Source: Gordonia zhenghanii (GTDB taxonomy: Bacteria; Actinomycetota; Actinomycetes; Mycobacteriales; Mycobacteriaceae). From it: a stretch of 64,000 nucleotides of DNA. Within the stretch, counting starts at the first letter, position 1, and every line of letters begins with the position of its first letter. The DNA lies in assembly GCF_021738965.1 (NCBI RefSeq), contig NZ_JAKKOQ010000005.1, forward strand, positions 310,001 through 374,000. The letters are read 5' to 3'. Below, piece by piece: positions 54,882-63,713 of the stretch. The notes beneath the pieces were generated by a model. That model was not told the DNA's origin. It searched no databases and worked only from the letters and a program-made list of their open reading frames with translations. The position numbers and the translations under genes are program-made.

Positions 54882-57254
54882 ATGGTCGAGCACGCATGGC
54901 AGGCAGACACTCACGACCGCATCCGCGTGAGCGGCGCGCGCGTCAACAATCTGAAGGACGTCAGCGTCGAACTGCCCAAACGGCGTCTGACGGTGTTCAC
55001 CGGTGTCTCCGGTTCCGGCAAGAGCTCACTGGTGTTCGGCACGATCGCCGCCGAATCCCAGCGGCTGATCAATGAGACTTACAGTGCGTTCGTCCAGGGC
55101 TTCATGCCGAGCCTCGCGCGCCCCGACGTCGACATGCTCGACGGGATCACCACGGCGATCATCGTCGACCAGGAACGGATCGGCGGGAATCCGCGGTCCA
55201 CTGTCGGCACGATCACCGATGCGAACTCGATGCTGCGGATCCTCTTCAGCAGGCTCGGAACGCCGTCGGTCCCCACGGCCAACGCGTTGTCGTTCAACGT
55301 GCCGTCGGTGTCCGGCGGCGGCGTCATCAGGACGGACAGCAAGCGGGCGGACGGCACCACGACGAGCAAGAAGGCGTCGTTCGAACGGCTCGGCGGAATG
55401 TGCCCGCGCTGCGAAGGCATGGGCAACGTGTCCGACATCGACCTGACACAGATCTACGACGCCGACAAGTCGCTCAACGACGGCGCGATCTCCGTTCCGG
55501 GATTCAGCGCCGACGGCTGGTACGGCCGCGTGTACGGCGGTTCGGGATTCTTCGATCCCGACAAGCCGATCGGGGAGTACACCAGACGTGAACTCGACGA
55601 CCTCCTGTACAAGGAGGCCGTCAAGATCAAGGTCGACGGCATCAACATCACCTACGAGGGCTTGATTCCCCGAATCACCAAATCGATGCTGTCCAAAGAC
55701 ATCGACTCGGTGCAACCACACATCCGTGCATTCATCGAACGTGCGGTCACCGCCGACACCTGCCCCGAGTGCGGTGGCACCCGACTGGCCGCGCATGCGC
55801 GCGACTGCCGGATCGACGGAGTGAGCATCGCCGACGCATGCGCGATGCAGATCTCCGACCTCGCAGCGTGGATCGGCGACCGGTCGGACCCGAGCGTGGC
55901 TCCGCTCCTGGACAAATTGCACTCGACGCTTGAGTCGTTCGTGGAGATCGGGCTCGGCTACCTCGCGCTCGACCGTCCGACAGGCACCTTGTCCGGGGGA
56001 GAGTCGCAGCGCACCAAGATGATTCGCCATCTCGGCTCCGCGCTGACCGACGTCACGTACGTGTTCGACGAACCGACCATCGGACTGCACCCGCACGACA
56101 TCGCCCGCATGAACGCGTTGTTGCTGCGGCTGCGCGACAAGGGCAACACAGTCCTCGTCGTCGAACACAAACCGGAGACCATCGCGATCGCCGACCACGC
56201 CGTCGACATCGGCCCCCGAGCAGGCGCCGACGGCGGACAGATCGGGTACGAGGGAGACGTGGCAGGCCTCGAGGCGAGCGACACCCTGACCGGACGGCAC
56301 CTCGGCTACCGCAGTTCGATCAAGGACGAGTTCCGGACACCGGCCGGTGCCATCGAGATCCGCGGCGCATCGGCGAACAATCTGCGCGACGTCGACGTCG
56401 ACGTGCCGCTCGGCGTCCTCGCCGTCGTCACCGGCGTCGCAGGCTCCGGCAAGAGTTCGCTCATCCACGGCAGCATGCCTGCGTCGGCCGACGTCGTCAC
56501 GATCGACCAGACCGCGATCCGTGGATCGCGGCGGAGTAATCCCGCGACCTACACCGGCCTTCTCGATCCGATCCGTAAGACGTTCGCGAAGGCCAACGGC
56601 GTCAAACCCGCGCTGTTCAGCGCGAACTCCGAGGGCGCGTGCCCGACGTGCAAGGGCAACGGAGTCATCTACACCGACCTGGCGACCATGGCGGGAGTCG
56701 CGACCGTGTGCGACGACTGCGAGGGAAGACGTTTCGACGCGCACGTCCTCGAATACAGCGCGGCCGGTAAGGACATCAGCCAAGTGCTGTCCATGTCCGT
56801 CGACGAGGCTCTCGACTACTTCGCAGACGGCGATGCCCGGACGCCGTCCGCGCACAAGATCCTCGTCCGTCTGCACGACGTCGGACTCGGCTACCTGACG
56901 TTGGGCCAGCCGTTGACGACGTTGTCGGGTGGCGAACGGCAACGCATCAAGCTGGCGACAGCGATGGCCGACAAGGCGACGAGCTACGTCTTGGACGAGC
57001 CGACGTCCGGGCTGCACCTCGCCGACGTCGACCAGCTGCTCGGCCTGCTCGATCGCCTCGTCGACGCAGGCAAGTCGGTGATCGTCATCGAACACCACCA
57101 GGCGGTCATGGCGCACGCGGACTGGATCATCGACATCGGCCCGGGTGCCGGGCAGGACGGCGGCACCGTGGTGTTCGAGGGCACGCCCGCCGACCTCGTC
57201 TCAGATCGATCGACACTGACCGGTGAGCATCTGGCCGCGTACACGGGCGCCTGA
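54882..57254 (+). CDS. UvrA-like ABC ATPase (class II/UvrA2 type)
   Basis: 790 residues, shorter than canonical UvrA (about 950). It has two ABC modules with Walker A GVSGSGKSSL (about 44-53) and GVAGSGKSSL, signatures LSGGESQR and LSGGERQR, and several Cys pairs for zinc modules (CPRCEGMG, CPECGGTR, CPTCKGNG, CDDCEGRR). The missing length corresponds to the UvrB-binding domain, as in UvrA2/DrrC-type proteins linked to drug tolerance in actinomycetes. A MarR-MFS efflux pair lies convergently downstream. A role in damage or drug tolerance is inferred. Confidence 0.88.
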   Translation: MVEHAWQADTHDRIRVSGARVNNLKDVSVELPKRRLTVFTGVSGSGKSSLVFGTIAAESQRLINETYSAFVQGFMPSLARPDVDMLDGITTAIIVDQERIGGNPRSTVGTITDANSMLRILFSRLGTPSVPTANALSFNVPSVSGGGVIRTDSKRADGTTTSKKASFERLGGMCPRCEGMGNVSDIDLTQIYDADKSLNDGAISVPGFSADGWYGRVYGGSGFFDPDKPIGEYTRRELDDLLYKEAVKIKVDGINITYEGLIPRITKSMLSKDIDSVQPHIRAFIERAVTADTCPECGGTRLAAHARDCRIDGVSIADACAMQISDLAAWIGDRSDPSVAPLLDKLHSTLESFVEIGLGYLALDRPTGTLSGGESQRTKMIRHLGSALTDVTYVFDEPTIGLHPHDIARMNALLLRLRDKGNTVLVVEHKPETIAIADHAVDIGPRAGADGGQIGYEGDVAGLEASDTLTGRHLGYRSSIKDEFRTPAGAIEIRGASANNLRDVDVDVPLGVLAVVTGVAGSGKSSLIHGSMPASADVVTIDQTAIRGSRRSNPATYTGLLDPIRKTFAKANGVKPALFSANSEGACPTCKGNGVIYTDLATMAGVATVCDDCEGRRFDAHVLEYSAAGKDISQVLSMSVDEALDYFADGDARTPSAHKILVRLHDVGLGYLTLGQPLTTLSGGERQRIKLATAMADKATSYVLDEPTSGLHLADVDQLLGLLDRLVDAGKSVIVIEHHQAVMAHADWIIDIGPGAGQDGGTVVFEGTPADLVSDRSTLTGEHLAAYTGA

Positions 57255-57280
57255 CCCGAGCGGTCACGACACAGCGAACA

Positions 57281-59071
57281 TCACTCGACGAGTTCGGACG
57301 GTGACTCACCGCTCGCCGCCGACGCAGTCGCAGCGAGTTCTTCGCCGAGGGACTCGTGGTGGCGCGGTTCCGCTTCGACGACGACACTGACCGCTTCCGG
57401 CCTCCCGCCTCCGGTGAACAGCGAGAAGATCGCGCCGAGGACACAGCAGATCACGGCGAACCAGAACGCCGCGGCGAGTCCGTCGGCGAACGGGTCGGAG
57501 ATCAGATGAGGGAAGAAGTCGAGGCCCGTCAGATGGTCCATGTCGACGCCCGGCATCGAACCGCTCCCCGCGAGCAATTCCTGGATCGGGTTGTACCCGA
57601 GGAACGCCGCGAACAGAATGCCGACGGTCGGCAGGTTCGCGACGGCGTTCGCCTGATCGGCAGGCACGCCGTTCGCGGTGAGGCCGGAGAACATCGCGTC
57701 GGGCAGACCGGATGAGAGGCCGGCGATCATGAGCGAGAAGAACAGACCGATGGAGAGAACCATCGCCGCGTTCTGGAAGGTCGTCATCATGCCCGCGCCG
57801 GAGCCACGCGACGATGCGGGCAGCGAGTTCATGACTTCCGCGCGGTTCGGCGACGCGAACAGTCCCATGCCGACACCGTTGATCAGGAGTACGACCGCGA
57901 ACGCGGGATAGGCGAAGTCGACGGGCAGCATGATGAGCGCGACGAAGGTGCCCGCGGTGATCAGCATTCCGATGGTGGTGAACCACTTGGTGCCCAACTT
58001 GTCCGACAATGCGCCCGACACCGGTGCCACGAGCAGGAACCCGATGGTCATCGGGACCATGTAGATGCCTGCCCACAACGGGGTCTGCGAGTAGTCGTAT
58101 CCGTGCTGCGGCAGCCAGATGCCCTGCAGCCAGATGATCAGGATGAACTGGAGTCCGCCGCGGCCGATCGAGCCCATCAGGTTCGCTGCGTTTCCCGCCG
58201 TGAACGAACGGTTGCGGAACAGGCTGAGTTCGAACAGCGGACTCTCCACCCGTGTCTCTATCCACACGAAGATCGCCAGGACGACGAACCCACCGATGAG
58301 GCCGGCGAGGACCAGCGGGTTACCCCAGCCCATGTCGGAGTCGCCGTACGGCTGGATGCCGTACGTGATGGCGACCAGAATCGCGATGAGGCCGATCGCG
58401 AACGTCAGGTTGCCCCACCAGTCCATCTTCGCCTTGGTGCGAACACCTGTGTCCCGGAGTTTGAGGTAAGCCCACACGGTGCCGACGAGCCCGAACGGAA
58501 CCGAGACGAGGAAGATGTAATGCCACTGGATCGGGGCCAGGAGGCCGCCGACGAGCAGGCCGAGGAACGAGCCCGCGATCGCGGCGACGCCGTTGATACC
58601 CATCGCGAGTCCGCGCTGATGTGCAGGAAATGCGTCGGTGAGGATCGCCGACGAGTTGGCCATCAGGAACGCTCCGCCGACGCCTTGGATCACACGCCAC
58701 ACGATCAGCCAGATAGCAGCCTCGGCGCCGTCGAACCAGGTGATCGCGAGGAAGATCGACGAGATCGTGAAGATCAGGAAGCCCATGTTGTACATGCGGG
58801 CGCGGCCGAACATGTCGCCGAGCCTGCCGAAGCTGACCACCAGCACGGCGGTGACGACGAGGAACCCCATCATCATCCACAGGAGGTAACTCGTGTTCGA
58901 CGGCGTCAGCGGATTGAGGCCGATGCCTTTGAAGATGTCGGGAAGGGCGATGAGCACGATCGAGCTGTTGATCGTCGCAATCAGCATGCCGAGGGTGGTG
59001 TTCGACAGCGCGATCCATTTGTAGTGTGGATCGACGTCTGCGGACTGTGTCGCCGTGGCGGCGGAGGTCAT
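57281..59071 (-). CDS. MFS drug exporter, DHA2 family (14 helices)
   Basis: 596 residues with about 14 membrane helices and a polar C-terminal tail of about 45 residues. The N-terminal TTLGMLIATINSSIVLIALPDIF is the DHA2 motif region. GRLGDMFGRARMYNMGF is the major-facilitator motif A loop and RVIQGVGGAFLMANSSAIL is motif C-like. It resembles EmrB/LfrA multidrug exporters. ATG at 59071 overlaps the marR stop (ATGA), so it is co-expressed with and probably controlled by the MarR protein. Confidence 0.92.
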   Translation of the reverse strand: MTSAATATQSADVDPHYKWIALSNTTLGMLIATINSSIVLIALPDIFKGIGLNPLTPSNTSYLLWMMMGFLVVTAVLVVSFGRLGDMFGRARMYNMGFLIFTISSIFLAITWFDGAEAAIWLIVWRVIQGVGGAFLMANSSAILTDAFPAHQRGLAMGINGVAAIAGSFLGLLVGGLLAPIQWHYIFLVSVPFGLVGTVWAYLKLRDTGVRTKAKMDWWGNLTFAIGLIAILVAITYGIQPYGDSDMGWGNPLVLAGLIGGFVVLAIFVWIETRVESPLFELSLFRNRSFTAGNAANLMGSIGRGGLQFILIIWLQGIWLPQHGYDYSQTPLWAGIYMVPMTIGFLLVAPVSGALSDKLGTKWFTTIGMLITAGTFVALIMLPVDFAYPAFAVVLLINGVGMGLFASPNRAEVMNSLPASSRGSGAGMMTTFQNAAMVLSIGLFFSLMIAGLSSGLPDAMFSGLTANGVPADQANAVANLPTVGILFAAFLGYNPIQELLAGSGSMPGVDMDHLTGLDFFPHLISDPFADGLAAAFWFAVICCVLGAIFSLFTGGGRPEAVSVVVEAEPRHHESLGEELAATASAASGESPSELVE

Positions 59072-59547
59072 GCGGTTGTGCCCTTCTCTGGGGTGCGGTG
59101 CTCGAGTCCGGGGGCGAGGGCGGTCGAGAGCAGGCGCAGCCCGCTCTCCACGGTGTCTCGCTCAGCCGGAGACAGCGTCTCCAGTGCATCGGCCAGTGCG
59201 CGGGAGCGGACCAGGCGCATGTCGGCGATGACCGCCCGCCCCTGACTCGTGGGCTGGACGAGCTTCGCGCGAGCGTCATCGGGGTCGTCGGCGCGTTCGA
59301 CATAGCCGCGTTCGACGAGACTCGCGACGATCTTGGACATGCTCGGCGCCGACACCGATTCGGCTTCAGCGAGTGCGGTCACCCGGATGGGGGCGTTGTT
59401 GATGATCGTCCACAGGCTTGCCGCGGCGCTCGCGGTCAGTCCGGCCTTGGACGCTTTGGCGCGCAGCGTGCGAGTGATCCTCGTCAGGTCGCGGTACATG
59501 CCTGCAACGTCGTCCGCGGACATCTCGTCCGCGCGTATGTCGTTCAT
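59068..59547 (-). CDS. MarR-family regulator of the adjacent MFS exporter
   Basis: 159 residues from ATG at 59547, preceded by GGAGGA. A winged helix spans about 35-105 with LTASAAASLWTIINNAPIRVTALAEAESVSAPSMSKIVASLVERGYVER, and the wing follows at DPDDARAKLVQPTSQG. Dimerisation helices lie at both ends. MarR repressors usually control the exporter in the same operon and dissociate on binding a phenolic or drug ligand. A palindrome 37 bp upstream is the likely operator. Confidence 0.92.
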   Translation of the reverse strand: MNDIRADEMSADDVAGMYRDLTRITRTLRAKASKAGLTASAAASLWTIINNAPIRVTALAEAESVSAPSMSKIVASLVERGYVERADDPDDARAKLVQPTSQGRAVIADMRLVRSRALADALETLSPAERDTVESGLRLLSTALAPGLEHRTPEKGTTA

Positions 59548-59583
59548 CGTCGTCCTCCTCACACTCCGAGGTGACGAACATTA

Positions 59584-59601
59584 TTAGTTGTATTCAGCTA
59601 A
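59584..59601. promoter_or_regulatory. Candidate MarR operator
   Basis: TTAGTTGTATTCAGCTAA has 7-bp arms (TTAGTTG and CAGCTAA) that are inverted repeats at six of seven positions, in an AT-rich patch upstream of the marR start. Confidence 0.5.
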
Positions 59602-59628
59602 ATAAAGTCGGGCAACGGGCGCGAATAG

Positions 59629-59667
59629 CACAGTCCCCTCCGTGCGAGATGCACGGAGGGGGCAGTG
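59629..59667 (-). terminator. Terminator hairpin downstream of the MpaB-like gene
   Basis: A 17-position stem (59629-59645 with 59651-59667) with one mismatch, one G-U pair and a 5-nt loop. It starts 9 bp after the stop of the minus-strand oxygenase gene. Confidence 0.75.
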
Positions 59668-59675
59668 TTCGCAGG

Positions 59676-60893
59676 TCAGGCCGCGTGCTGCGACAGGTGC
59701 GTGGTCTCGCCGATCGTGACGGGCGTCTCTTCCATCGTCCGCATGAAACGCAACTGCTGGTCGCGTCCACGGGCAGATGCGCGGAGTCGGCCACCTGGCA
59801 GGAGTGCCGCGATCGACCGCGCGAGGTTCACCGGAACCCGCAGGATCGGATACCAGGGGAGGGTGCGCGTCGGCAGACCGAGCGTCCTCATCGCAGAGCG
59901 TCCGAGGAAGAAGGCACTGATGGACAGGTGCTGCGACTTCGCGATGCGACGGCGAGCCTGCTCGAAGAACGGATAGTTCCACGACATCGGATCCTCGGCC
60001 ATCGGGCGAGCCAGCTGAGCAGACGTCTCGTCGGGCGTGGACAGCGCGGCCGAGGTGTGGTGGAGGATTCTGATTCCGTCCCGGAAGTCGGCGGGCAAGA
60101 ACTCGTCAGCGACGCCCATCAGCCAGCCGACGTACCGAGTCAGGTGGGCGACCGCCCGATATTCGGACGGAGTGTTGATCAACCCCATACCCAGGCCGCC
60201 GACCATCGGTGCGATCAGCGAGCCGACGATCGTCGCAGCCATGTCGGTCTGGTTGATCGGCAGACCCCATTGCGTCGAGTCCCAGTCGTCCATGGCGGCG
60301 ACGTGACGGCGAACGAGCGAGTGGATGAAGCGCACACGCAGCGTCGAGCGGTAGCCGACGCCGTGCTTGCGTAGGCCGCCGTCGGCGATCACGTCCAGCG
60401 CCCACTGCGAGGTCTCGGCGAAGCGAGTGTTCGACCCCTTCTCGAGCGCCCCCGTGCGCAGCAGGGTCTGATTGAAACCAGAGAAGGCGTATCCGCCGAC
60501 GAGCGCGACGTCGCGGGCGATGTACAGCCCGTCGCATCCACCGCCGTTCATGGTCTGCGCCGCGACCTCGAGCCTGTCGGCGTCGACCCAGTCGGGAGTG
60601 TCCTCGATGACTTCGAAGAACGAGCGCAGGAAGTCCGGCGCATCGGGAACCGAGTCGATGCCGTGCTCGAGAGCCTGCTCGAACATTGGCCGCAGTGCAC
60701 CGACGCCTGCGCCCTCGATCATCTTCTCGACGACGTCGTCCATCAGCGGGTCGCCTTCGGTGAGCGCCTCGCCGAGGCGTGCGAACTCCACTTCGGTGAC
60801 GGGACGGATACGCAGCACTCGTGCGAACGCGTCGACCCCGATCGGGACGCGCGACGGAGCGGCGGGATGCCTGCGGGGGATGACGGCACTCAT
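59676..60893 (-). CDS. MpaB/Lcp-like DUF2236 oxygenase
   Basis: 405 residues, mainly helical, of the DUF2236 (MpaB/latex-clearing protein) family of b-type heme proteins. LRVRFIHSLVRRHV and the following WGLPINQTDMAAT correspond to the region with the heme-contacting His and Arg. There is no Tat or Sec signal peptide, unlike secreted rubber oxygenases, so it is probably cytoplasmic and not a rubber-degrading Lcp. ATG at 60893. A palindrome lies 39 bp upstream. Substrate unknown. Confidence 0.82.
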   Translation of the reverse strand: MSAVIPRRHPAAPSRVPIGVDAFARVLRIRPVTEVEFARLGEALTEGDPLMDDVVEKMIEGAGVGALRPMFEQALEHGIDSVPDAPDFLRSFFEVIEDTPDWVDADRLEVAAQTMNGGGCDGLYIARDVALVGGYAFSGFNQTLLRTGALEKGSNTRFAETSQWALDVIADGGLRKHGVGYRSTLRVRFIHSLVRRHVAAMDDWDSTQWGLPINQTDMAATIVGSLIAPMVGGLGMGLINTPSEYRAVAHLTRYVGWLMGVADEFLPADFRDGIRILHHTSAALSTPDETSAQLARPMAEDPMSWNYPFFEQARRRIAKSQHLSISAFFLGRSAMRTLGLPTRTLPWYPILRVPVNLARSIAALLPGGRLRASARGRDQQLRFMRTMEETPVTIGETTHLSQHAA

Positions 60894-60931
60894 CGGGCTG
60901 ACCTCTGTTCCGGGGAGTCGATCTAATAAAC

Positions 60932-60949
60932 TGGTAACACCTGTCACCA
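60932..60949. promoter_or_regulatory. Candidate operator upstream of the MpaB-like gene
   Basis: TGGTAACACCTGTCACCA has 7-bp inverted arms matching at six of seven positions around a 4-bp centre, in the gap between the oxygenase start and the LuxR-type gene. The size fits a TetR- or LuxR-like dimer; the binder is not known. Confidence 0.45.
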
Positions 60950-60987
60950 AAACTAGACAGCGTCGGAATCCCTGTCAATCACCCTGG

Positions 60988-61869
60988 TCAGGGCAGCAGT
61001 CCGTGTCGACGTGCGGCGACGACGGCCTCCCGCCGGTTCCGGACTTCGAGCTTGGTCATCACTGCTCGCAGGTACGACTTCACCGTCTCCGGCCGCAGGC
61101 CGAGACGGTCGGCGATCTCGGCATTGGCGCAGCCCAGCGCGACGTGACTGAGCACGTCGTACTCGCGCGGGGACAGTCGCGGGCCGCATTCGCGGGATTC
61201 TGTGCCGATAGTGCGCAGCAGGGTCTCTACGTCGCGTAACCGCCCTGCGATCTGCGGGTCGGTGGTCGAACGTGCGATGTCGGCGAGTTCCACGTAGCTG
61301 GAGATGATCGCTTCGGAGACTCCGGTCGGCACCGAACCAGGTTGCGCTGCAGCAGATTCGGCGATGACAGACACTCGTCGGTCCACCTCGTCGCGGATCT
61401 GGATCTCGCCGGCGAGCCTGGCCGCGGACGTCACTATCCGGTTGACGGCGAGGTCGCCGATCTGCTCCACCCGTCGCAGACCGCCGTAGATCACCGCACG
61501 GGTACGGCCGCGCACCACAGCGGGGACGGCCAGCAGCGACTCGATTCCCTCACCCGCCACCTCCCGGTCGTATTCGTGGGTGATCTCAGACGAGTTCGCG
61601 TAATCAGTGACCACTCCGACTCGCCCCTCGGCGATCGCGCGACCGCCCAGTCCACGAGCAGAGTCGATCACGAGATTCTGCAGAATCCGACTGCGGGTGC
61701 CGACGAAGCCGGTGAGCAGTGCGCTCGCACCGTCGCCGACGATGCCGCCGAACATGACGGGCAGACCCGCGCCACGACCACCGGCGCGCAACGCCGCGGC
61801 CAACGCGTCGGCATCGCTGGGGCGCTTGAGGTCCCCCAGGGGACTTTCCCCACGGTCTGTGCGTTCCAT
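60988..61869 (-). CDS. GAF-LuxR-type transcriptional regulator
   Basis: 293 residues from ATG at 61869, preceded by AGAGGG. A GAF-like sensor occupies about 20-180 (RILQNLVIDSARGLGGRAIAEG, YDREVAGEGIESLLAVPAVV). A C-terminal LuxR helix-turn-helix follows (about 225-290): LSPREYDVLSHVALGCANAEIADRLGLRPETVKSYLRAVMTKLEVRNR. No response-regulator domain. It lies between the MpaB-like gene and the divergent acyl-CoA synthetase gene and probably controls one or both. Ligand unknown. Confidence 0.88.
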   Translation of the reverse strand: MERTDRGESPLGDLKRPSDADALAAALRAGGRGAGLPVMFGGIVGDGASALLTGFVGTRSRILQNLVIDSARGLGGRAIAEGRVGVVTDYANSSEITHEYDREVAGEGIESLLAVPAVVRGRTRAVIYGGLRRVEQIGDLAVNRIVTSAARLAGEIQIRDEVDRRVSVIAESAAAQPGSVPTGVSEAIISSYVELADIARSTTDPQIAGRLRDVETLLRTIGTESRECGPRLSPREYDVLSHVALGCANAEIADRLGLRPETVKSYLRAVMTKLEVRNRREAVVAARRHGLLP

Positions 61870-61990
61870 ACGTCCCTCTTCGCGATCGTGCCCGGCAACC
61901 TTACCCACTTTCGGGGGTAGAGATCGCATGCTCGGTCGACCTACCGTCGAGAACCGACAGCCGTCTCATGACCGTCTCCTGGAGGAAGCC

Positions 61991-63604
61991 GTGATCGCAC
62001 CCGTCCCGAACCGCAGTGAACTGAGCCCGCTCCGCTTCCTAGAACGAGCCGGCGACGTCTTCGGCGACAAAGACGCGATCGTCTACGGCGACCGGCGGTG
62101 GACGTACTCCAACTTCGCGCAGGAGGCTCAGGCGATGGCCCATGTCCTGCGTGATCACATCGACGACGGTGACCGCGTCGCATTCCTCACGCCTAATCTT
62201 CCGGAGACCCTCGTCGCGAACTTCGGCGTGCCGCTGGCGGGCGGCGTCCTCGTCGCGTTGAACTCGCGGCTCGCGGGACCTGAACTCGTCTACATCCTCG
62301 ACCACGCCGGGGTCACCACTCTGTTCTTCGACGCCGAGTTCCGCGAGGTCGTCGCCGCGATCGCCGGGCAGGTTTCCGGGCTGACGACGCTCGTCGAGAT
62401 CGTCGACACTGAGTTCGGGCCGACTCCATCGGACGCCGCCGTCGCAGGCGCCGTCGCGTACACCGATTACCTCGCACGTGCCGAGTCGCTCGACCCGACG
62501 CCGATTCCGTGGACGGTGGACGACGAGAACCGCGTCATCAGCATCAACTACACCTCCGGAACCACGGGTAAGCCGAAGGGGGTCATGTACACCCACCGCG
62601 GGGCCTACCTGAACTCATTCGGCGAGACCTTCCACAACCGGTTCACCCCCGCGACCCGCTACCTGTGGACCCTGCCGATGTTCCACTGCAACGGTTGGTG
62701 CACGCCGTGGGCCGTGACCCAGGCGTCCGGCACCCACGCCTGCCTCCGCGCAGTACGCGCCGACGCGGTCTGGGACGCGATCGACGATCTCGGCGTCTCC
62801 CACATGTGCGGCGCACCGACCGTCTGCACCACCATCGTGAGCTCTGATCGCGCCCACGTCCTTGATCGACCGCTCAACATCACCACCGCGGGTGCGCCGC
62901 CCTCGCCGACCGTCATCGGGCAGCTCGAAGCGATCGGTGTGACGGTGGTCCACGTCTACGGACTGACCGAGGTGTACGGGCCGTACACGATCTGCGAGTA
63001 CCAGTCGTCATGGGACGATCTGCCCGCCGATGAACGCGCGGCGAAGCTGTCCCGTCAAGGCGTCGGAATGGTCCAGGCGGAAGCGGCCAGAGTCGTCGAC
63101 GATCAGATGAACGACGTCGCCGCGGACGGTGCGACGATGGGCGAGATCGTGTTGCGCGGAAACAACGTGATGGCCGGCTACTTTCGAGACCCGGCGGCGA
63201 CCGAGGAGGCGTTCGCAGGCGGCTGGTTCCACACCGGCGACCTCGGCGTCATGCATGCCGACGGCTACGTGCAGCTCAAGGACCGGGCTAAGGACATCGT
63301 GATCTCGGGTGGTGAGAACATCTCAACCGTCGAGGTCGAGCAGGCGCTCGTCAGCCACGACGCGGTCCTCGACGTCGCGGTAATCGGCGTGGTCGACGAG
63401 AAGTGGGGCGAACGACCGCGTGCGTACGTGGAACGCAGGTCGGGCGAGTCCCTGTCCGCCGACGACCTGATCGCGCACGCCCGCAAACTACTCGCCGGCT
63501 ATAAGGTTCCGCGAGACATCGTTTTCGTCGATGATCTGCCGCGGACACCGACCGGAAAGGTCCTCAAATTCGAACTGCGTGAACAGGCCAGGGGAGAGTC
63601 CTGA
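61991..63604 (+). CDS. Fatty acyl-CoA synthetase (FadD-type AMP-binding enzyme)
   Basis: 537 residues of the ANL superfamily, activating a carboxylic acid as acyl-AMP and then acyl-CoA. The P-loop-like motif is YTSGTTGKPKGVMYTH, A5 is near YGLTEVYGP, and A7/A8 are FHTGDLGVMHADGYVQLKDR and DIVISGGENIS. The catalytic Lys is near the end in PRTPTGKVLKF. The chain specificity is not predictable. GTG at 61991 with GGAGGA upstream is chosen over an in-frame ATG at 61928. Divergent from the LuxR-type regulator. Confidence 0.9.
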   Translation: MIAPVPNRSELSPLRFLERAGDVFGDKDAIVYGDRRWTYSNFAQEAQAMAHVLRDHIDDGDRVAFLTPNLPETLVANFGVPLAGGVLVALNSRLAGPELVYILDHAGVTTLFFDAEFREVVAAIAGQVSGLTTLVEIVDTEFGPTPSDAAVAGAVAYTDYLARAESLDPTPIPWTVDDENRVISINYTSGTTGKPKGVMYTHRGAYLNSFGETFHNRFTPATRYLWTLPMFHCNGWCTPWAVTQASGTHACLRAVRADAVWDAIDDLGVSHMCGAPTVCTTIVSSDRAHVLDRPLNITTAGAPPSPTVIGQLEAIGVTVVHVYGLTEVYGPYTICEYQSSWDDLPADERAAKLSRQGVGMVQAEAARVVDDQMNDVAADGATMGEIVLRGNNVMAGYFRDPAATEEAFAGGWFHTGDLGVMHADGYVQLKDRAKDIVISGGENISTVEVEQALVSHDAVLDVAVIGVVDEKWGERPRAYVERRSGESLSADDLIAHARKLLAGYKVPRDIVFVDDLPRTPTGKVLKFELREQARGES

Positions 63605-63700
63605 GATTCTCCGAACGCCCGAGAATGCCGCGGGAATCGGCCTAGGCGAGCGCAATTGGTTCTACCGGATCAAATGGTGGGCTAATGTAATCCTCGAGTA
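63605..63700. other. Short intergenic region before the osmoprotectant permease gene
   Basis: About 95 bp, more AT-rich than the surroundings. No clear terminator or operator. An in-frame TAG at 63699-63701 bounds the start of the next gene. Confidence 0.5.
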
Positions 63701-63706
63701 GAGGAG
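63701..63706 (+). promoter_or_regulatory. Shine-Dalgarno pointing to a CTG start
   Basis: GAGGAG, 7 nt before CTG at 63714. The ATG at 63718 is in another frame and meets a stop after six codons, so the ribosome site supports CTG. Confidence 0.65.
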
Positions 63707-63713
63707 AACTCCA

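Noticed and set aside
55026-57116. 696-codon open frame on the minus strand
   Set aside because: It lies wholly antisense to the UvrA-like gene, whose motifs are unambiguous. Long antisense frames are expected in high-GC DNA, and its product has no recognisable motif.
57254-57281. Terminator between the convergent UvrA-like and MFS genes
   Set aside because: The 26-bp gap shows no inverted repeat of useful length.
59676-60893. Secreted rubber oxygenase (Lcp)
   Set aside because: Same DUF2236 family, but no Tat or Sec signal peptide is present at the N-terminus.
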